A stretch of DNA of 64,000 nucleotides from Sediminicola sp. (GTDB lineage Bacteria > Bacteroidota > Bacteroidia > Flavobacteriales > Flavobacteriaceae). Position numbers and translations under genes: made by a program. The stretch is taken from assembly GCA_024643325.1 (NCBI GenBank), contig JAHEND010000001.1, forward strand, positions 1 through 64,000, read 5' to 3'. Below are positions 1 to 9,101 of the stretch, piece by piece (position 1 is the first letter of the stretch; each line of letters opens with the position of its first letter). The notes under the pieces were generated by a model that saw only the letters and a program-made list of their open reading frames with translations, made no database searches and had not been told where the DNA came from.

Positions 1-556
1 CAATCTTATCTGCAGAGAAAGATACCTTTCCAATTGCTGCGTGAACAATACCCGTTTTATCTACTTTAAAATCTATCTTACCAGCTTTTACTTCTGTAAC
101 CGCTTTAGCTACATCCATAGTCACTGTTCCTGTCTTTGGGTTTGGCATAAGACCTCTTGGCCCTAATACACGTCCTAAAGGACCTAATTTACCCATAACA
201 CTTGGCATTGTGATGATCACATCTACATCTGTCCAACCGCTTTTGATCTTATCCAAATACTCATCCAAACCAACATAATCAGCACCAGCTGCTGTAGCTT
301 CTGCTTCTTTATCTGGAGTCACTAAAGCAAGTACTTTAACGTCCTTACCAGTACCATGAGGAAGTGTTACCACCCCACGAACCATTTGATTTGCTTTTCT
401 TGGATCTACACCTAATCTAACTGCGATGTCCACAGAGGCATCGAATTTAGTATTGGTGATTTCTTTTACTAATGCAGAACCTTCTGATAAAGAATAAACT
501 TTATTCTTGTCTATCTTAGAAAGCGCTTCCTTCTGCTTTTTTGTTAATTTTGCCAT
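1..556 (-). CDS. rplA: 50S ribosomal protein L1, N-terminal part (3' end runs off the window)
   Basis: Minus-strand ORF open to the window edge, starting [23 protein letters not shown]; directly downstream of rplK as expected. Confidence 0.95.
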   Translation of the reverse strand, partial: MAKLTKKQKEALSKIDKNKVYSLSEGSALVKEITNTKFDASVDIAVRLGVDPRKANQMVRGVVTLPHGTGKDVKVLALVTPDKEAEATAAGADYVGLDEYLDKIKSGWTDVDVIITMPSVMGKLGPLGRVLGPRGLMPNPKTGTVTMDVAKAVTEVKAGKIDFKVDKTGIVHAAIGKVSFSADKI

Positions 557-576
557 TTGATTTGCTTATTAAGATT

Positions 577-1014
577 TTAGAAAGGTTTTGTACCAGATAC
601 TTTTAAACCCATAGATCTAGCCGTACCAGCAACCATGCTCATTGCAGATCCAATTGTAAACGCATTTAAGTCTACCATTTTGTCTTCTGCAATAGTTTTA
701 ACTTGATCCCAAGATACACTTGCTACTTTATTTCTGTTAGGTTCGCCAGATCCTTTCTTAATCTTAGCTGCTTCCATCAACTGAACTGCCGCCGGCGGTG
801 TCTTTACAACGAAGTCAAATGACTTGTCCTTGTATACCGTGATAGCAACAGGCAATACTTTGCCCTGTTTGTCCTGTGTACGCGCATTAAATTGCTTACA
901 GAACTCCATGATGTTAACACCGGCAGCACCTAAAGCGGGTCCAACCGGTGGCGACGGATTCGCTGCACCTCCCCTAACTTGTAGTTTAACTACTTTACTT
1001 ACTTCTTTTGCCAT
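577..1014 (-). CDS. rplK: 50S ribosomal protein L11
   Basis: 145 aa [44 protein letters not shown], canonical L11. Confidence 0.98.
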   Translation of the reverse strand: MAKEVSKVVKLQVRGGAANPSPPVGPALGAAGVNIMEFCKQFNARTQDKQGKVLPVAITVYKDKSFDFVVKTPPAAVQLMEAAKIKKGSGEPNRNKVASVSWDQVKTIAEDKMVDLNAFTIGSAMSMVAGTARSMGLKVSGTKPF

Positions 1015-1030
1015 TGTTTTAAATTAAATT

Positions 1031-1058
1031 AAAGGTGCTATTGGAAGCAACACCCTTT
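1031..1058 (-). promoter_or_regulatory. Hairpin in the rplK 5' leader, candidate ribosomal-protein (L1) autoregulatory element
   Basis: Minus-strand RNA AAAGGgUGUUG-cuuccaa-UAGCACCUUU: 10 bp stem with one bulged G, between the nusG stop and rplK ATG. Confidence 0.4.
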
Positions 1059-1077
1059 ATATATGTAACAGTTATAA

Positions 1078-1629
1078 TTAAACTTTTTCTACTTGCATAT
1101 AGCTGAGTTCCAGAGGTGTTTTTCTTCCGAAAATTTTCACCATAACCTCTAGCTTACGCTTTTCTTCATTCACTTTTTCTACCGTACCATTAAACCCATT
1201 AAAAGGACCATCGATCACTTTAATGGTTTCACCAGTAGTATAAGGAATAGCAGCCATGTCTGAATTAACAGTCAATTCATCTACTTTCCCTAACATTCTA
1301 TTAACCTCTGTTTTCCTCAGTGGAACAGGATCTCCTCCTTTAGTTTCACCAAGAAATCCAATTACATTAGTTATAGAACGTATAATATGCACCATCTCTC
1401 CACCTAAATTGGCTTTAATCATGATGTAACCAGGGAAATAAACTTTTTCTTTATTAAGTTTTTTTCCGTTTCTGATTTGAATTACTTTTTCAGTAGGCAC
1501 CAAAACATCTTCCAGATAGTCACCAAAACCAAGCCTAGAGACTTCAGTTTCAATATACCCTTTAATTTTATGTTCTTGACCACTGACAGCCCTAACTACA
1601 TACCATTTCTTTTCTAAAATCTCCCCCAT
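1078..1629 (-). CDS. nusG: Transcription termination/antitermination protein NusG
   Basis: 183 aa, KKWYVVRAVSGQEHKIKGYIE N-terminal domain and KOW-type C-terminus; adjacent to secE. Confidence 0.97.
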   Translation of the reverse strand: MGEILEKKWYVVRAVSGQEHKIKGYIETEVSRLGFGDYLEDVLVPTEKVIQIRNGKKLNKEKVYFPGYIMIKANLGGEMVHIIRSITNVIGFLGETKGGDPVPLRKTEVNRMLGKVDELTVNSDMAAIPYTTGETIKVIDGPFNGFNGTVEKVNEEKRKLEVMVKIFGRKTPLELSYMQVEKV

Positions 1630-1637
1630 GGATGCTA

Positions 1638-1826
1638 TTAGTTAAGGATGTTATTAAAGTACAACTGTATTGCTTCATTAAAAACACTGTCTACACCCCA
1701 TGTTGCCAAGGCAAATAGGATAGAGAAAACAGCAACTACCACCATAAGATTAGAAGATTCTGATCTGGAAGGAAGCGTTACGTTGTTCTTTAACTCTTCA
1801 AAGGATTCTTTAATATATGTTAACAT
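1638..1826 (-). CDS. secE: Preprotein translocase subunit SecE
   Basis: 62 aa single-TM protein YIKESFEELKNNVTLPSRSESSNLMVVV; conserved secE-nusG pair. Confidence 0.93.
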   Translation of the reverse strand: MLTYIKESFEELKNNVTLPSRSESSNLMVVVAVFSILFALATWGVDSVFNEAIQLYFNNILN

Positions 1827-1851
1827 GCGGTACCTTTTTTATTTCATTACG

Positions 1852-1924
1852 CACGGGAGGAGAGACTCGAACTCCCGACACCTGGTTTTGGAGACCAGTG
1901 CTCTACCAACTGAGCTACACCCGT
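1852..1924 (-). tRNA. tRNA-Trp(CCA)
   Basis: Reverse complement ACGGGTGTAGCTCAGTTGGTAGAGCACTGGTCTCCAAAACCAGGTGTCGGGAGTTCGAGTCTCTCCTCCCGTG folds as a cloverleaf; anticodon CCA. Confidence 0.95.
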
Positions 1925-1961
1925 ATAAAGGACAAAAAAATGTCCTTATATTTTACATGTA

Positions 1962-1991
1962 AAGGTATCTGCCTTTGAGGGCAGACACCTT
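1962..1991 (-). terminator. 12 bp stem-loop downstream of tuf, possible terminator or processing hairpin
   Basis: AAGGTATCTGCC (1962-1973) / GGCAGACACCTT (1980-1991), one G-U wobble; no strong U-run follows. Confidence 0.4.
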
Positions 1992-2013
1992 ACAGTAATT
2001 AATCCAATAAAGA

Positions 2014-3201
2014 TTAGTCTAGGATCTCAGTTACCTGACCTGCACCTACTGTTCTACCACCCTCACGGATTGCGAAACGTAAACCAACGCTTAAAGCAAT
2101 TGGAGAAAGTAAATCTACAGTAATTGTCAAGTTGTCTCCTGGCATTACCATTTCAACTCCATCAGGTAAGTTAATAGTACCTGTTACGTCAGTTGTACGA
2201 ACGTAGAACTGTGGACGGTAGTTGTTATGGAATGGCGTGTGACGACCACCTTCTTCTTTTTTCAATACATATACCTCTGCTTTAAATTTAGCATGCGGTT
2301 TAACAGATCCTGGCTTAACAATAACCATTCCTCTTTTGATATCAGATTTCTCTATACCTCTTAAAAGAATACCAACGTTATCTCCAGCTTCTCCTCTATC
2401 CAAAATCTTACGGAACATCTCTACTCCTGTAATTGTAGAAGACAATTTCTCAGCACCCATACCAATAATATCAACAGCGTCTCCAGTATTAGCAACGCCT
2501 GTTTCAATACGACCTGTTGCTACAGTACCACGACCAGTGATCGTAAATACATCTTCAACTGGCATTAAGAAGTCTTTATCAACATCTCTCTTTGGTAATT
2601 CAATCCAGCTATCTACAGCCTCCATAAGAGACATCACAGTGTCTACCCATTTTTGCTCTCCGTTCAATGCACCTAATGCTGAACCAGCAATTACAGGTCC
2701 ATTATCTCCATCATATTCGTAGAAAGAAAGTAATTCTCTGATTTCCATTTCAACCAACTCTAAAAGCTCAGCGTCGTCTACCATATCCACTTTGTTCATG
2801 AATACAACCATTCTTGGAATACCTACCTGGCGTCCTAAAAGGATGTGCTCTCTTGTCTGTGGCATAGGACCATCAGTAGCAGCAACAACCAAAATAGCAC
2901 CGTCCATTTGAGCAGCACCAGTAACCATGTTCTTCACGTAATCCGCGTGACCTGGACAGTCAACGTGAGCGTAGTGACGGTTAGCTGTAGAATACTCTAC
3001 GTGTGAAGTGTTAATTGTAATACCTCTTTCTTTTTCTTCAGGAGCGTTGTCGATTGAATCGAAACTTCTCAATTCTGAAAGTCCTGCGTTTGCCAATACA
3101 GTTGTAATAGCAGCAGTTAATGTAGTTTTACCGTGATCTACGTGTCCAATGGTACCAATATTCAAGTGCGGTTTGGAACGATCAAAAGTTTCCTTTGCCA
3201 T
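2014..3201 (-). CDS. tuf: Elongation factor Tu
   Basis: 395 aa [33 protein letters not shown]...; GTPase motifs. Confidence 0.99.
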   Translation of the reverse strand: MAKETFDRSKPHLNIGTIGHVDHGKTTLTAAITTVLANAGLSELRSFDSIDNAPEEKERGITINTSHVEYSTANRHYAHVDCPGHADYVKNMVTGAAQMDGAILVVAATDGPMPQTREHILLGRQVGIPRMVVFMNKVDMVDDAELLELVEMEIRELLSFYEYDGDNGPVIAGSALGALNGEQKWVDTVMSLMEAVDSWIELPKRDVDKDFLMPVEDVFTITGRGTVATGRIETGVANTGDAVDIIGMGAEKLSSTITGVEMFRKILDRGEAGDNVGILLRGIEKSDIKRGMVIVKPGSVKPHAKFKAEVYVLKKEEGGRHTPFHNNYRPQFYVRTTDVTGTINLPDGVEMVMPGDNLTITVDLLSPIALSVGLRFAIREGGRTVGAGQVTEILD

Positions 3202-3257
3202 GTTTAATGAATTTTAATCTTAGTTTATATTAGTGTACAATTTATTCGCTGTTATTG

Positions 3258-3329
3258 AGCCAATGACGAGAATTGAACTCGTGACCTCTTCCTTACCAAG
3301 GAAACGCTCTACCCCTGAGCTACACCGGC
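3258..3329 (-). tRNA. tRNA-Thr(GGT)
   Basis: Reverse complement GCCGGTGTAGCTCAGGGGTAGAGCGTTTCCTTGGTAAGGAAGAGGTCACGAGTTCAATTCTCGTCATTGGC; anticodon GGT. Confidence 0.93.
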
Positions 3330-3459
3330 TTTTAAAACCACCTAAGTGACTTTAGTTCCATCATACTCAAAGCCTAAAAGACACCCTGGCCTAGACCAAA
3401 GTGCCTGCGTGTTAATTTCTTAACCGCTGCTCCTATTCACTTACGTGAAGTGAATTTTG

Positions 3460-3532
3460 AGCGGGAGACCGGGTTCGAACCGGCGACATTCAGCTTGGAA
3501 GGCTGACGCTCTACCAACTGAGCTACTCCCGC
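3460..3532 (-). tRNA. tRNA-Gly(TCC)
   Basis: Reverse complement GCGGGAGTAGCTCAGTTGGTAGAGCGTCAGCCTTCCAAGCTGAATGTCGCCGGTTCGAACCCGGTCTCCCGC; anticodon TCC. Confidence 0.95.
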
Positions 3533-3624
3533 AATAGTATTCTTAATTATGTTTAGAGCTTATTAAAAAGCGATTGCAAAATTAGAACTTTTTCTCTAAG
3601 AAAAAAATAATTTAACAAAAGTTG

Positions 3625-3706
<82 letters not shown>

Positions 3707-3764
3707 CAAGCTTGTAAACATACAAAAGAACTTATCAAAATGTCTTTTTTAAGAGACATTTAAG

Positions 3765-3838
3765 AGCCGATGGAGGGACTCGAACCCACGACCTGCTGAT
3801 TACAAATCAGCTGCTCTAGCCAGCTGAGCTACATCGGC
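3765..3838 (-). tRNA. tRNA-Thr(TGT)
   Basis: Reverse complement GCCGATGTAGCTCAGCTGGCTAGAGCAGCTGATTTGTAATCAGCAGGTCGTGGGTTCGAGTCCCTCCATCGGC; anticodon TGT. Confidence 0.95.
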
Positions 3839-3860
3839 TTTTATGCCTTTTTAAATCAAT

Positions 3861-3886
3861 AAAAAGTCCGCTTTTTCAAACGGACT
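3861..3886 (-). terminator. Intrinsic terminator downstream of hpf
   Basis: Minus-strand AGTCCG-TTTGAAAAAG-CGGACT-TTTTA. Confidence 0.55.
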
Positions 3887-3953
3887 GCAAATGTAGATAA
3901 ATATTTCTCTTTTCAAAACATTTTTTTAAAAAAAAATATTTTTTTTTTCATGC

Positions 3954-4250
3954 TTAAGACTTCCGCTTTTCTTTCCATTTAACCAATCCACGCTCAACTG
4001 CCTCACACGCAGTATCTATAGCCTCTTCAAAGCTCTTACATTGCTTTTTAACCACAATAGAATCCTTTGGGACATGCACCTTAAATTCTGCTATTTTATT
4101 TTCTTTTGCACTGGTGTTTTCCACTTTTAAAAAGACGTCTACGTCAATGATATGATCAAAAAACATTTCCAATTTCTGAACTCGATTGTCTAAGAAATCT
4201 ATTAAAGTAGCATCTGCATTAAAATTGACGGTTTGCGTGTTGATTTTCAT
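3954..4250 (-). CDS. hpf: Ribosome hibernation-promoting factor, HPF/YfiA family
   Basis: 98 aa MKINTQTVNFNADATLIDFLDNRVQKLEMFFDHIIDVDVFLKVEN; short HPF fold. Confidence 0.92.
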   Translation of the reverse strand: MKINTQTVNFNADATLIDFLDNRVQKLEMFFDHIIDVDVFLKVENTSAKENKIAEFKVHVPKDSIVVKKQCKSFEEAIDTACEAVERGLVKWKEKRKS

Positions 4251-4265
4251 AGATAAAAAATTAAA

Positions 4266-5162
4266 TTAAACTTTAGGCTTATTTCTCGGATGGGAATTCC
4301 CATAAGCTTTTTTTAGTGCTGCCATATTATTGTGCGTATACACCTGCGTAGAAGCCAAACTTGCATGTCCCAATAAATCTTTCACAGATTGCATATCTGC
4401 TCCCCTATTCAAAAGGTGGGTCGCGAAAGTATGCCTCAGCATATGAGGACTCTTTTTTACTTTAGTAGACACTAATCCAAAATAGTGATTTATAACCCTA
4501 TAAACAAGCGTTTCATAGAGTTTTTTACCAGAGGGGAGTAGAAAAATATGGGTAGCATCAATCTTTATTGGAAGCGCATTTCTTTGGTGTAAATAAGACT
4601 TAATTAAAGGGATTAAAGACGGGACCAGAGGAATCACACGCTCTTTATTTCTTTTTCCGATCACCTTAATTTGCGCTGCTTCTAAATCTAACTGAAAAAC
4701 CTGAAGCCCTATGAGCTCTGCCCTTCTCATCCCAGTAACATAAAGAAGTTCTATAATGAGTCGGTCTCTTACACCCTCAAAATTATCAGGAAAGGGTATT
4801 TTAGAGAACAACTCTTCCATCTCATTCTCAGAGAAAGGCAGCGCAATTTTACGCTGAACCTTAAGCGATTTATGCCCCAATAACGGATTTTGCGCTATTT
4901 GACCCGATTTTAATGCAAAATTATAATACGCATTTAAGGAAGCAACTTTTCTGTTAATCGTTGTATTAGACTTATTCTGGTCTACCAAAGAGACAATCCA
5001 AGATCTAATAAGCGAATAAGACACCTCGTTAAGTGCTATAGCCCCATAAGTAGCGGTGCAGAAAATCTCAAAAGATTGCAAATCTCGTTCATAAGCCTTA
5101 ATCGTATTAAGAGCATAATTCTTTTCTAGGCGCAGGTAATTTACAAAAGCAGCTATAGGCAT
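4266..5162 (-). CDS. xerC: Tyrosine recombinase XerC/XerD family
   Basis: 298 aa; SAM-like N-terminus, ELLYVTGMRRAEL, HMLRHTFATHLLNRGADMQSVKDLLGHASLASTQVYTH catalytic motifs. Confidence 0.93.
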   Translation of the reverse strand: MPIAAFVNYLRLEKNYALNTIKAYERDLQSFEIFCTATYGAIALNEVSYSLIRSWIVSLVDQNKSNTTINRKVASLNAYYNFALKSGQIAQNPLLGHKSLKVQRKIALPFSENEMEELFSKIPFPDNFEGVRDRLIIELLYVTGMRRAELIGLQVFQLDLEAAQIKVIGKRNKERVIPLVPSLIPLIKSYLHQRNALPIKIDATHIFLLPSGKKLYETLVYRVINHYFGLVSTKVKKSPHMLRHTFATHLLNRGADMQSVKDLLGHASLASTQVYTHNNMAALKKAYGNSHPRNKPKV

Positions 5163-5208
5163 CCTTAAAATTATAAAAACAGCGGTTAAAAAGCGTTAAT
5201 TAAAACCA

Positions 5209-5237
5209 AAAAAAAAGCCCCGTTAAAACGGGACTTT
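5209..5237 (-). terminator. Intrinsic terminator of rpsU
   Basis: Minus strand AAAGTCCCGTTTTAACGGGGCTTTTTTTTT directly after the rpsU stop. Confidence 0.8.
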
Positions 5238-5260
5238 AATATCTTTAAAAACAAAAGCTA

Positions 5261-5455
5261 CTATTGCTCTTCTTGATCTCTAAGACCTTGAATATAAGCA
5301 GCTTTTTGAATCTGCGCTCTCTTAACTACAGAGGGTTTATTGAACTGCTGACGCGATCTCAATTGACGCATTGTTCCTGTTCTATCAAATTTTCTCTTAA
5401 AACGCTTTAGCGCTCTATCGATGTTTTCTCCTTCTTTTATTGGTATAATTAACAT
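5261..5455 (-). CDS. rpsU: 30S ribosomal protein S21 (bS21)
   Basis: 64 aa MLIIPIKEGENIDRALKRFKRKFDRTGTMRQLRSRQQFNKPSVVKR. Confidence 0.97.
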   Translation of the reverse strand: MLIIPIKEGENIDRALKRFKRKFDRTGTMRQLRSRQQFNKPSVVKRAQIQKAAYIQGLRDQEEQ

Positions 5456-5463
5456 GGGCTACA

Positions 5464-5471
5464 ACCTCCTT
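5464..5471 (-). promoter_or_regulatory. Strong Shine-Dalgarno sequence of rpsU
   Basis: Minus strand AAAGAAAGGAGGTTGTAGCCCATG: AAGGAGGT 8 nt before the ATG. A -7-like TATATTTG lies at 5492-5499 (minus). Confidence 0.85.
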
Positions 5472-5524
5472 TCTTTATGATTTTACGAGTGCAAATATAG
5501 CGCTATTTAAATGGCCCGCAAGTT

Positions 5525-6688
5525 TTATTTTAAAATATTTCTAGCAATCACCAATTTCTGTATTTCGGTAGTTCCCTCTCCAATTGTACAAAGCTTGGCA
5601 TCTCTGTAAAACTTCTCCACAGGATAATCTTTTGTGTAGCCATAACCGCCAAATATTTGAACTGCCTCATTGGCTACCTTCACACAAACCTCAGAAGAAT
5701 ACATTTTAGACATAGCACTTAACTTAGTCATAGGTCTGCCCTGATTTTTCAGAAATGCAGCCTTGTGAAGAAGCAATTCAGATGCTTCAATCTCTGTGGC
5801 CATATCTGCCAATTTAAAAGATATACCTTGAAAAGCACTAATCGGTTTTCCAAACTGATGACGCTCCTTGGAATATTGCAAGGCTGCCTGATAGGCTCCT
5901 TTCGCAATACCCAAAGATAGCGCTCCAATAGAAATTCTACCCCCGTCTAATATTTTCATAGATTGAATAAAGCCCTCTCCTACTTGGCCTAAAACGGCCG
6001 ATGCTTCTAACACACAATTGTCAAAAATAAGTTCTGCGGTCTCACTAGCACGCATGCCTAATTTGTCTTCTTTTTTTCCACTGCTAAAACCAGGGGTGCC
6101 CTTTTCAATTACAAAAGCAGTCATTCCATGACTATCTCCCTTCTCCCCAGTTCGAGCTATAATAACAGCAATATCTCCGCTTTTTCCATGGGTAATGAAA
6201 TTCTTAGATCCGTTCAACACCCATTGATCTCCTTTTTTAACCGCAGTAGTATTCATCCCTCCCGCATCTGAACCCGTATTGTGTTCGGTAAGCCCCCAAG
6301 CACCAATCCATTGTCCAGTGGCTAATTTTGGAATCCATTTTGCCTTTTGGTCCTCGTTTCCAAAACTTAAAATATGATTGGTACACAATGAATTATGCGC
6401 CGCTATTGAAAGGCCAATAGATGGATCTACTATAGAAATTTCTTCAATAATAGCAATATACTCGTGGTACCCTAAACCAGATCCACCTAAAGACTCAGGT
6501 ACTAATATACCCATAAAGCCCAAAGCTCCAGCCTCCTTCAATACCCCAACAGGAAATTTCTGATGTTCGTCCCAATCCCTCACATGTGGGGCAATATGTT
6601 GCTGTGCAAAGGCTTTTGCAGCAGCCGCAACCATCTGTTGGGTTTCAGAATAATCAAAATCCATGGTGTGTTGTATTTCTGTAATCAT
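5525..6688 (-). CDS. Acyl-CoA dehydrogenase family protein
   Basis: 387 aa; GAWGLTEHNTGSDAGG, GQVGEGFIQSMKILDGGRISIGALSLGIAKGAYQAALQYSKERHQFGKPI, QIFGGYGYTKDYPVEKFYRDAKLCTIGEGTTEIQ. Confidence 0.95.
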   Translation of the reverse strand: MITEIQHTMDFDYSETQQMVAAAAKAFAQQHIAPHVRDWDEHQKFPVGVLKEAGALGFMGILVPESLGGSGLGYHEYIAIIEEISIVDPSIGLSIAAHNSLCTNHILSFGNEDQKAKWIPKLATGQWIGAWGLTEHNTGSDAGGMNTTAVKKGDQWVLNGSKNFITHGKSGDIAVIIARTGEKGDSHGMTAFVIEKGTPGFSSGKKEDKLGMRASETAELIFDNCVLEASAVLGQVGEGFIQSMKILDGGRISIGALSLGIAKGAYQAALQYSKERHQFGKPISAFQGISFKLADMATEIEASELLLHKAAFLKNQGRPMTKLSAMSKMYSSEVCVKVANEAVQIFGGYGYTKDYPVEKFYRDAKLCTIGEGTTEIQKLVIARNILK

Positions 6689-6697
6689 AGCATTAGT

Positions 6698-7354
6698 TTA
6701 GAGGATCAAATATAATTTAATTATCTCAATTTTGTCTTCTGGAAGCTTTAATATGTTTGATATTTCATCAAAATCATTAAACAAACCATTTGTAGCTCTT
6801 TCTCTGACAATTTTTTCTGCCAATTTTTTAGTGAAAAAAGGCAGTCTTTGTAATTCATATACAGAAGCACTATTGACAGAAATTTTATGTGTTACCGGTG
6901 TATCTTGTACGGAAAATGACGCCTTAATTGCTTTTACCACTACGGAGTCTAATCCATACACTTGGTACAGTTGATCCATATGAACAAAAGCGCCTAGGGA
7001 ATTTCTAAACTTTACAATTCGCTCAGAATACACTGGACCTATCCCGTAAACTCTTTGAAAATCTGAGGCATTGGCAAGATTGACATCTAAAACGGTCTTT
7101 ATCGCTTTAGAGGCTAAAACATTTGAAGGCTGTTTGGGTTGTTATATAGCACTTGGGGAAACCTCGAACTTAATGGTATTATTTATTGTAATAAATTCAT
7201 CGGGAAGGTTTTCAATCATCATCACTTCGCTTGGACTAAGGTATCTATCATAGCCATAATAACCCAAATGAAGTAGAAAAGTGACACTCAAAAAATATAA
7301 AAACCCTTTTCGTTTATATTGATTAGTAACGAAAAGGGTTTTATTTTTTTTCAT
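6698..7354 (-). pseudogene. Helix-hairpin-helix (ComEA-like) membrane protein interrupted by an in-frame TAA at 7142-7144
   Basis: ORFs 7142-7354 and 6698-7033 lie in the same frame. Translating through the TAA gives ...FEVSPSAI*QPKQPSNVLASKAIKTVLDVNLANASDFQRVYGIGPVYSERIVKFRNSLGAFVHMDQLYQVYGLD..., with HhH motifs on both sides of the ORF-track gap. Confidence 0.8.
7300..7351. terminator. Perfect 13 bp inverted repeat with T tract, between the AGCS gene and the HhH gene (inside the HhH 5' coding region)
   Basis: AAAACCCTTTTCG (7300-7312) / CGAAAAGGGTTTT (7330-7342), T-rich flanks on both strands. Confidence 0.55.
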
Positions 7355-7395
7355 AGGTTCTTAATTGTATACACAAAAACCTATAACAGGATGGT

Positions 7396-9012
7396 TTACA
7401 CAGCCTGCTTGCTTGTTTTTATATCTGTCATATACTTATTTAATTCCTTTTTTACTTTTGGAAAAAGAAACAGTAAGCCAATCATATTTGGAAATACTAA
7501 GGCAAGAATCATAGCGTCTGAAAACTTAATTACAGCGTCTAATGTTGCAGCTGCACCTATCACTACAAAAAGTAAGAAAAGGATTTTGTACACCGTGTCT
7601 GCGGTTTTTCCTCTACCAAATAAATACTTCCATGACTGAAGTCCATAATAAGACCATGAAATCATGGTTGAGAAAGCAAAGAGAATAATCGCAATAGTCA
7701 GCACATATCTAAAACCAGGGATTACAGAATCATAGGCCATTGAGGTAAGGTCTACCCCACCTACATAGGCACCAGTATCGTTTAACATAACGGTACTTCC
7801 CACTGCATTTCCATATTCAAATGCCCCGGTGTCCATATTAAAGAAAATAATCACCAAAGCTGTCATGGTACAAATTACAACCGTATCAATGAAAGGCTCA
7901 AGCAAAGCTACTACCCCTTCACTAGCGGCATACTTTGTCTTCACAGCTGAGTGTGCAATAGCTGCAGATCCAGCTCCAGCTTCATTAGAAAAAGCAGCAC
8001 GTTGAAATCCAACAATAATAACACCAACCACTCCACCTATTCCGGCTGCAGGAGTAAAAGCCCCTTCAAATATCATGGTAAAAGCAGCACCCACATATTG
8101 AATGTTTGAAAAGATAATCACCAAAGAAGCTAAGACATATGTCCCTGCCATAAATGGTACAATTTTTTCGGTTACACTGGCGATTTTTTTAATACCTCCA
8201 ATAATCACTATACCCACTAAAATAGCCAAAACAACACCTATAATCACCCCAGTGGCACCACCTTGAAGGTCAAACATAGTTGTTAATTGAACCGCCGCCT
8301 GATTAGATTGAAAAGCATTTCCACCACCAAATGAAGCGCCTACACAAAGAATAGCGAATACTACCCCTAAAATTTTTCCAAGTACCTTAAAACCCATTTG
8401 ATCTAGTCCTTTTGAGAGGTAATACATGGGGCCTCCGTAAACCGTTCCACTTTCATCTACATCTCTATATTTTACTCCTAGGGTACATTCTACAAACTTG
8501 GTAGACATTCCAATAAGACCACAAACAACCATCCAGAAAGTTGCCCCTGGTCCTCCAAGTGCAATAGCTACAGCCACACCTGCAATATTACCCAATCCAA
8601 CTGTTCCTGACACAGCTGTTGCAAGGGCCTGGAAATGACTCACTTCTCCCTCTTGACTTTCATCTTTAATGGTTCCCGGCAAATCACCGTCTGCTACATT
8701 TAAGTCTGTTTTTTCTACACCATGGTGGTCCAATTCATCATACTTACCCCTGACCGTATTAATCGCCAATGGAAACTGACTTATACTTGGAAATTTAAAA
8801 TAAATGGTGAAAAAAGTAGCTCCACAAATTAGCAGTATTAAAACAATAGGAATATTATACTCCCCTACTGGAATAGACGTTAAGACAAAGCCTTCCCACC
8901 AACTAGCAAATGGCATAAAAGCGTCGTTCACTTTTTCATCTAAACCTTTTTCTTGCGCTAGGGCAACAAAAGGAAATAAAAAGCTTGCCAAAAAAGTCAA
9001 TTTAGTCTTCAT
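7396..9012 (-). CDS. Alanine/glycine:cation symporter (AGCS) family
   Basis: 538 aa polytopic; ATAVSGTVGLGNIAGVAVAIALGGPGATFWM, FQRAAFSNEAGAGSAAIAHSAVKT signatures. Confidence 0.95.
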   Translation of the reverse strand: MKTKLTFLASFLFPFVALAQEKGLDEKVNDAFMPFASWWEGFVLTSIPVGEYNIPIVLILLICGATFFTIYFKFPSISQFPLAINTVRGKYDELDHHGVEKTDLNVADGDLPGTIKDESQEGEVSHFQALATAVSGTVGLGNIAGVAVAIALGGPGATFWMVVCGLIGMSTKFVECTLGVKYRDVDESGTVYGGPMYYLSKGLDQMGFKVLGKILGVVFAILCVGASFGGGNAFQSNQAAVQLTTMFDLQGGATGVIIGVVLAILVGIVIIGGIKKIASVTEKIVPFMAGTYVLASLVIIFSNIQYVGAAFTMIFEGAFTPAAGIGGVVGVIIVGFQRAAFSNEAGAGSAAIAHSAVKTKYAASEGVVALLEPFIDTVVICTMTALVIIFFNMDTGAFEYGNAVGSTVMLNDTGAYVGGVDLTSMAYDSVIPGFRYVLTIAIILFAFSTMISWSYYGLQSWKYLFGRGKTADTVYKILFLLFVVIGAAATLDAVIKFSDAMILALVFPNMIGLLFLFPKVKKELNKYMTDIKTSKQAV

Positions 9013-9101
9013 AATGTAGGAGTGGTTTGTTTAGTTTAATGTTAAGAGTAGCAATATCATAAAAAAAAATGGCCTAATCAAATAAAGAAGTGGGAAAGCA
9101 A

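Noticed and set aside
824-1027. 67-aa ORF opposite rplK
   Set aside because: Entirely antisense to L11; no independent support.
1648-1962. 104-aa plus-strand ORF
   Set aside because: Antisense to secE and spans tRNA-Trp.
2336-2722. 128-aa plus-strand ORF opposite tuf
   Set aside because: Antisense artefact of a codon-biased conserved gene.
3920-3950. Poly-A/T run before hpf end
   Set aside because: Simple AT-rich intergenic homopolymer, no structure beyond the terminator already listed.
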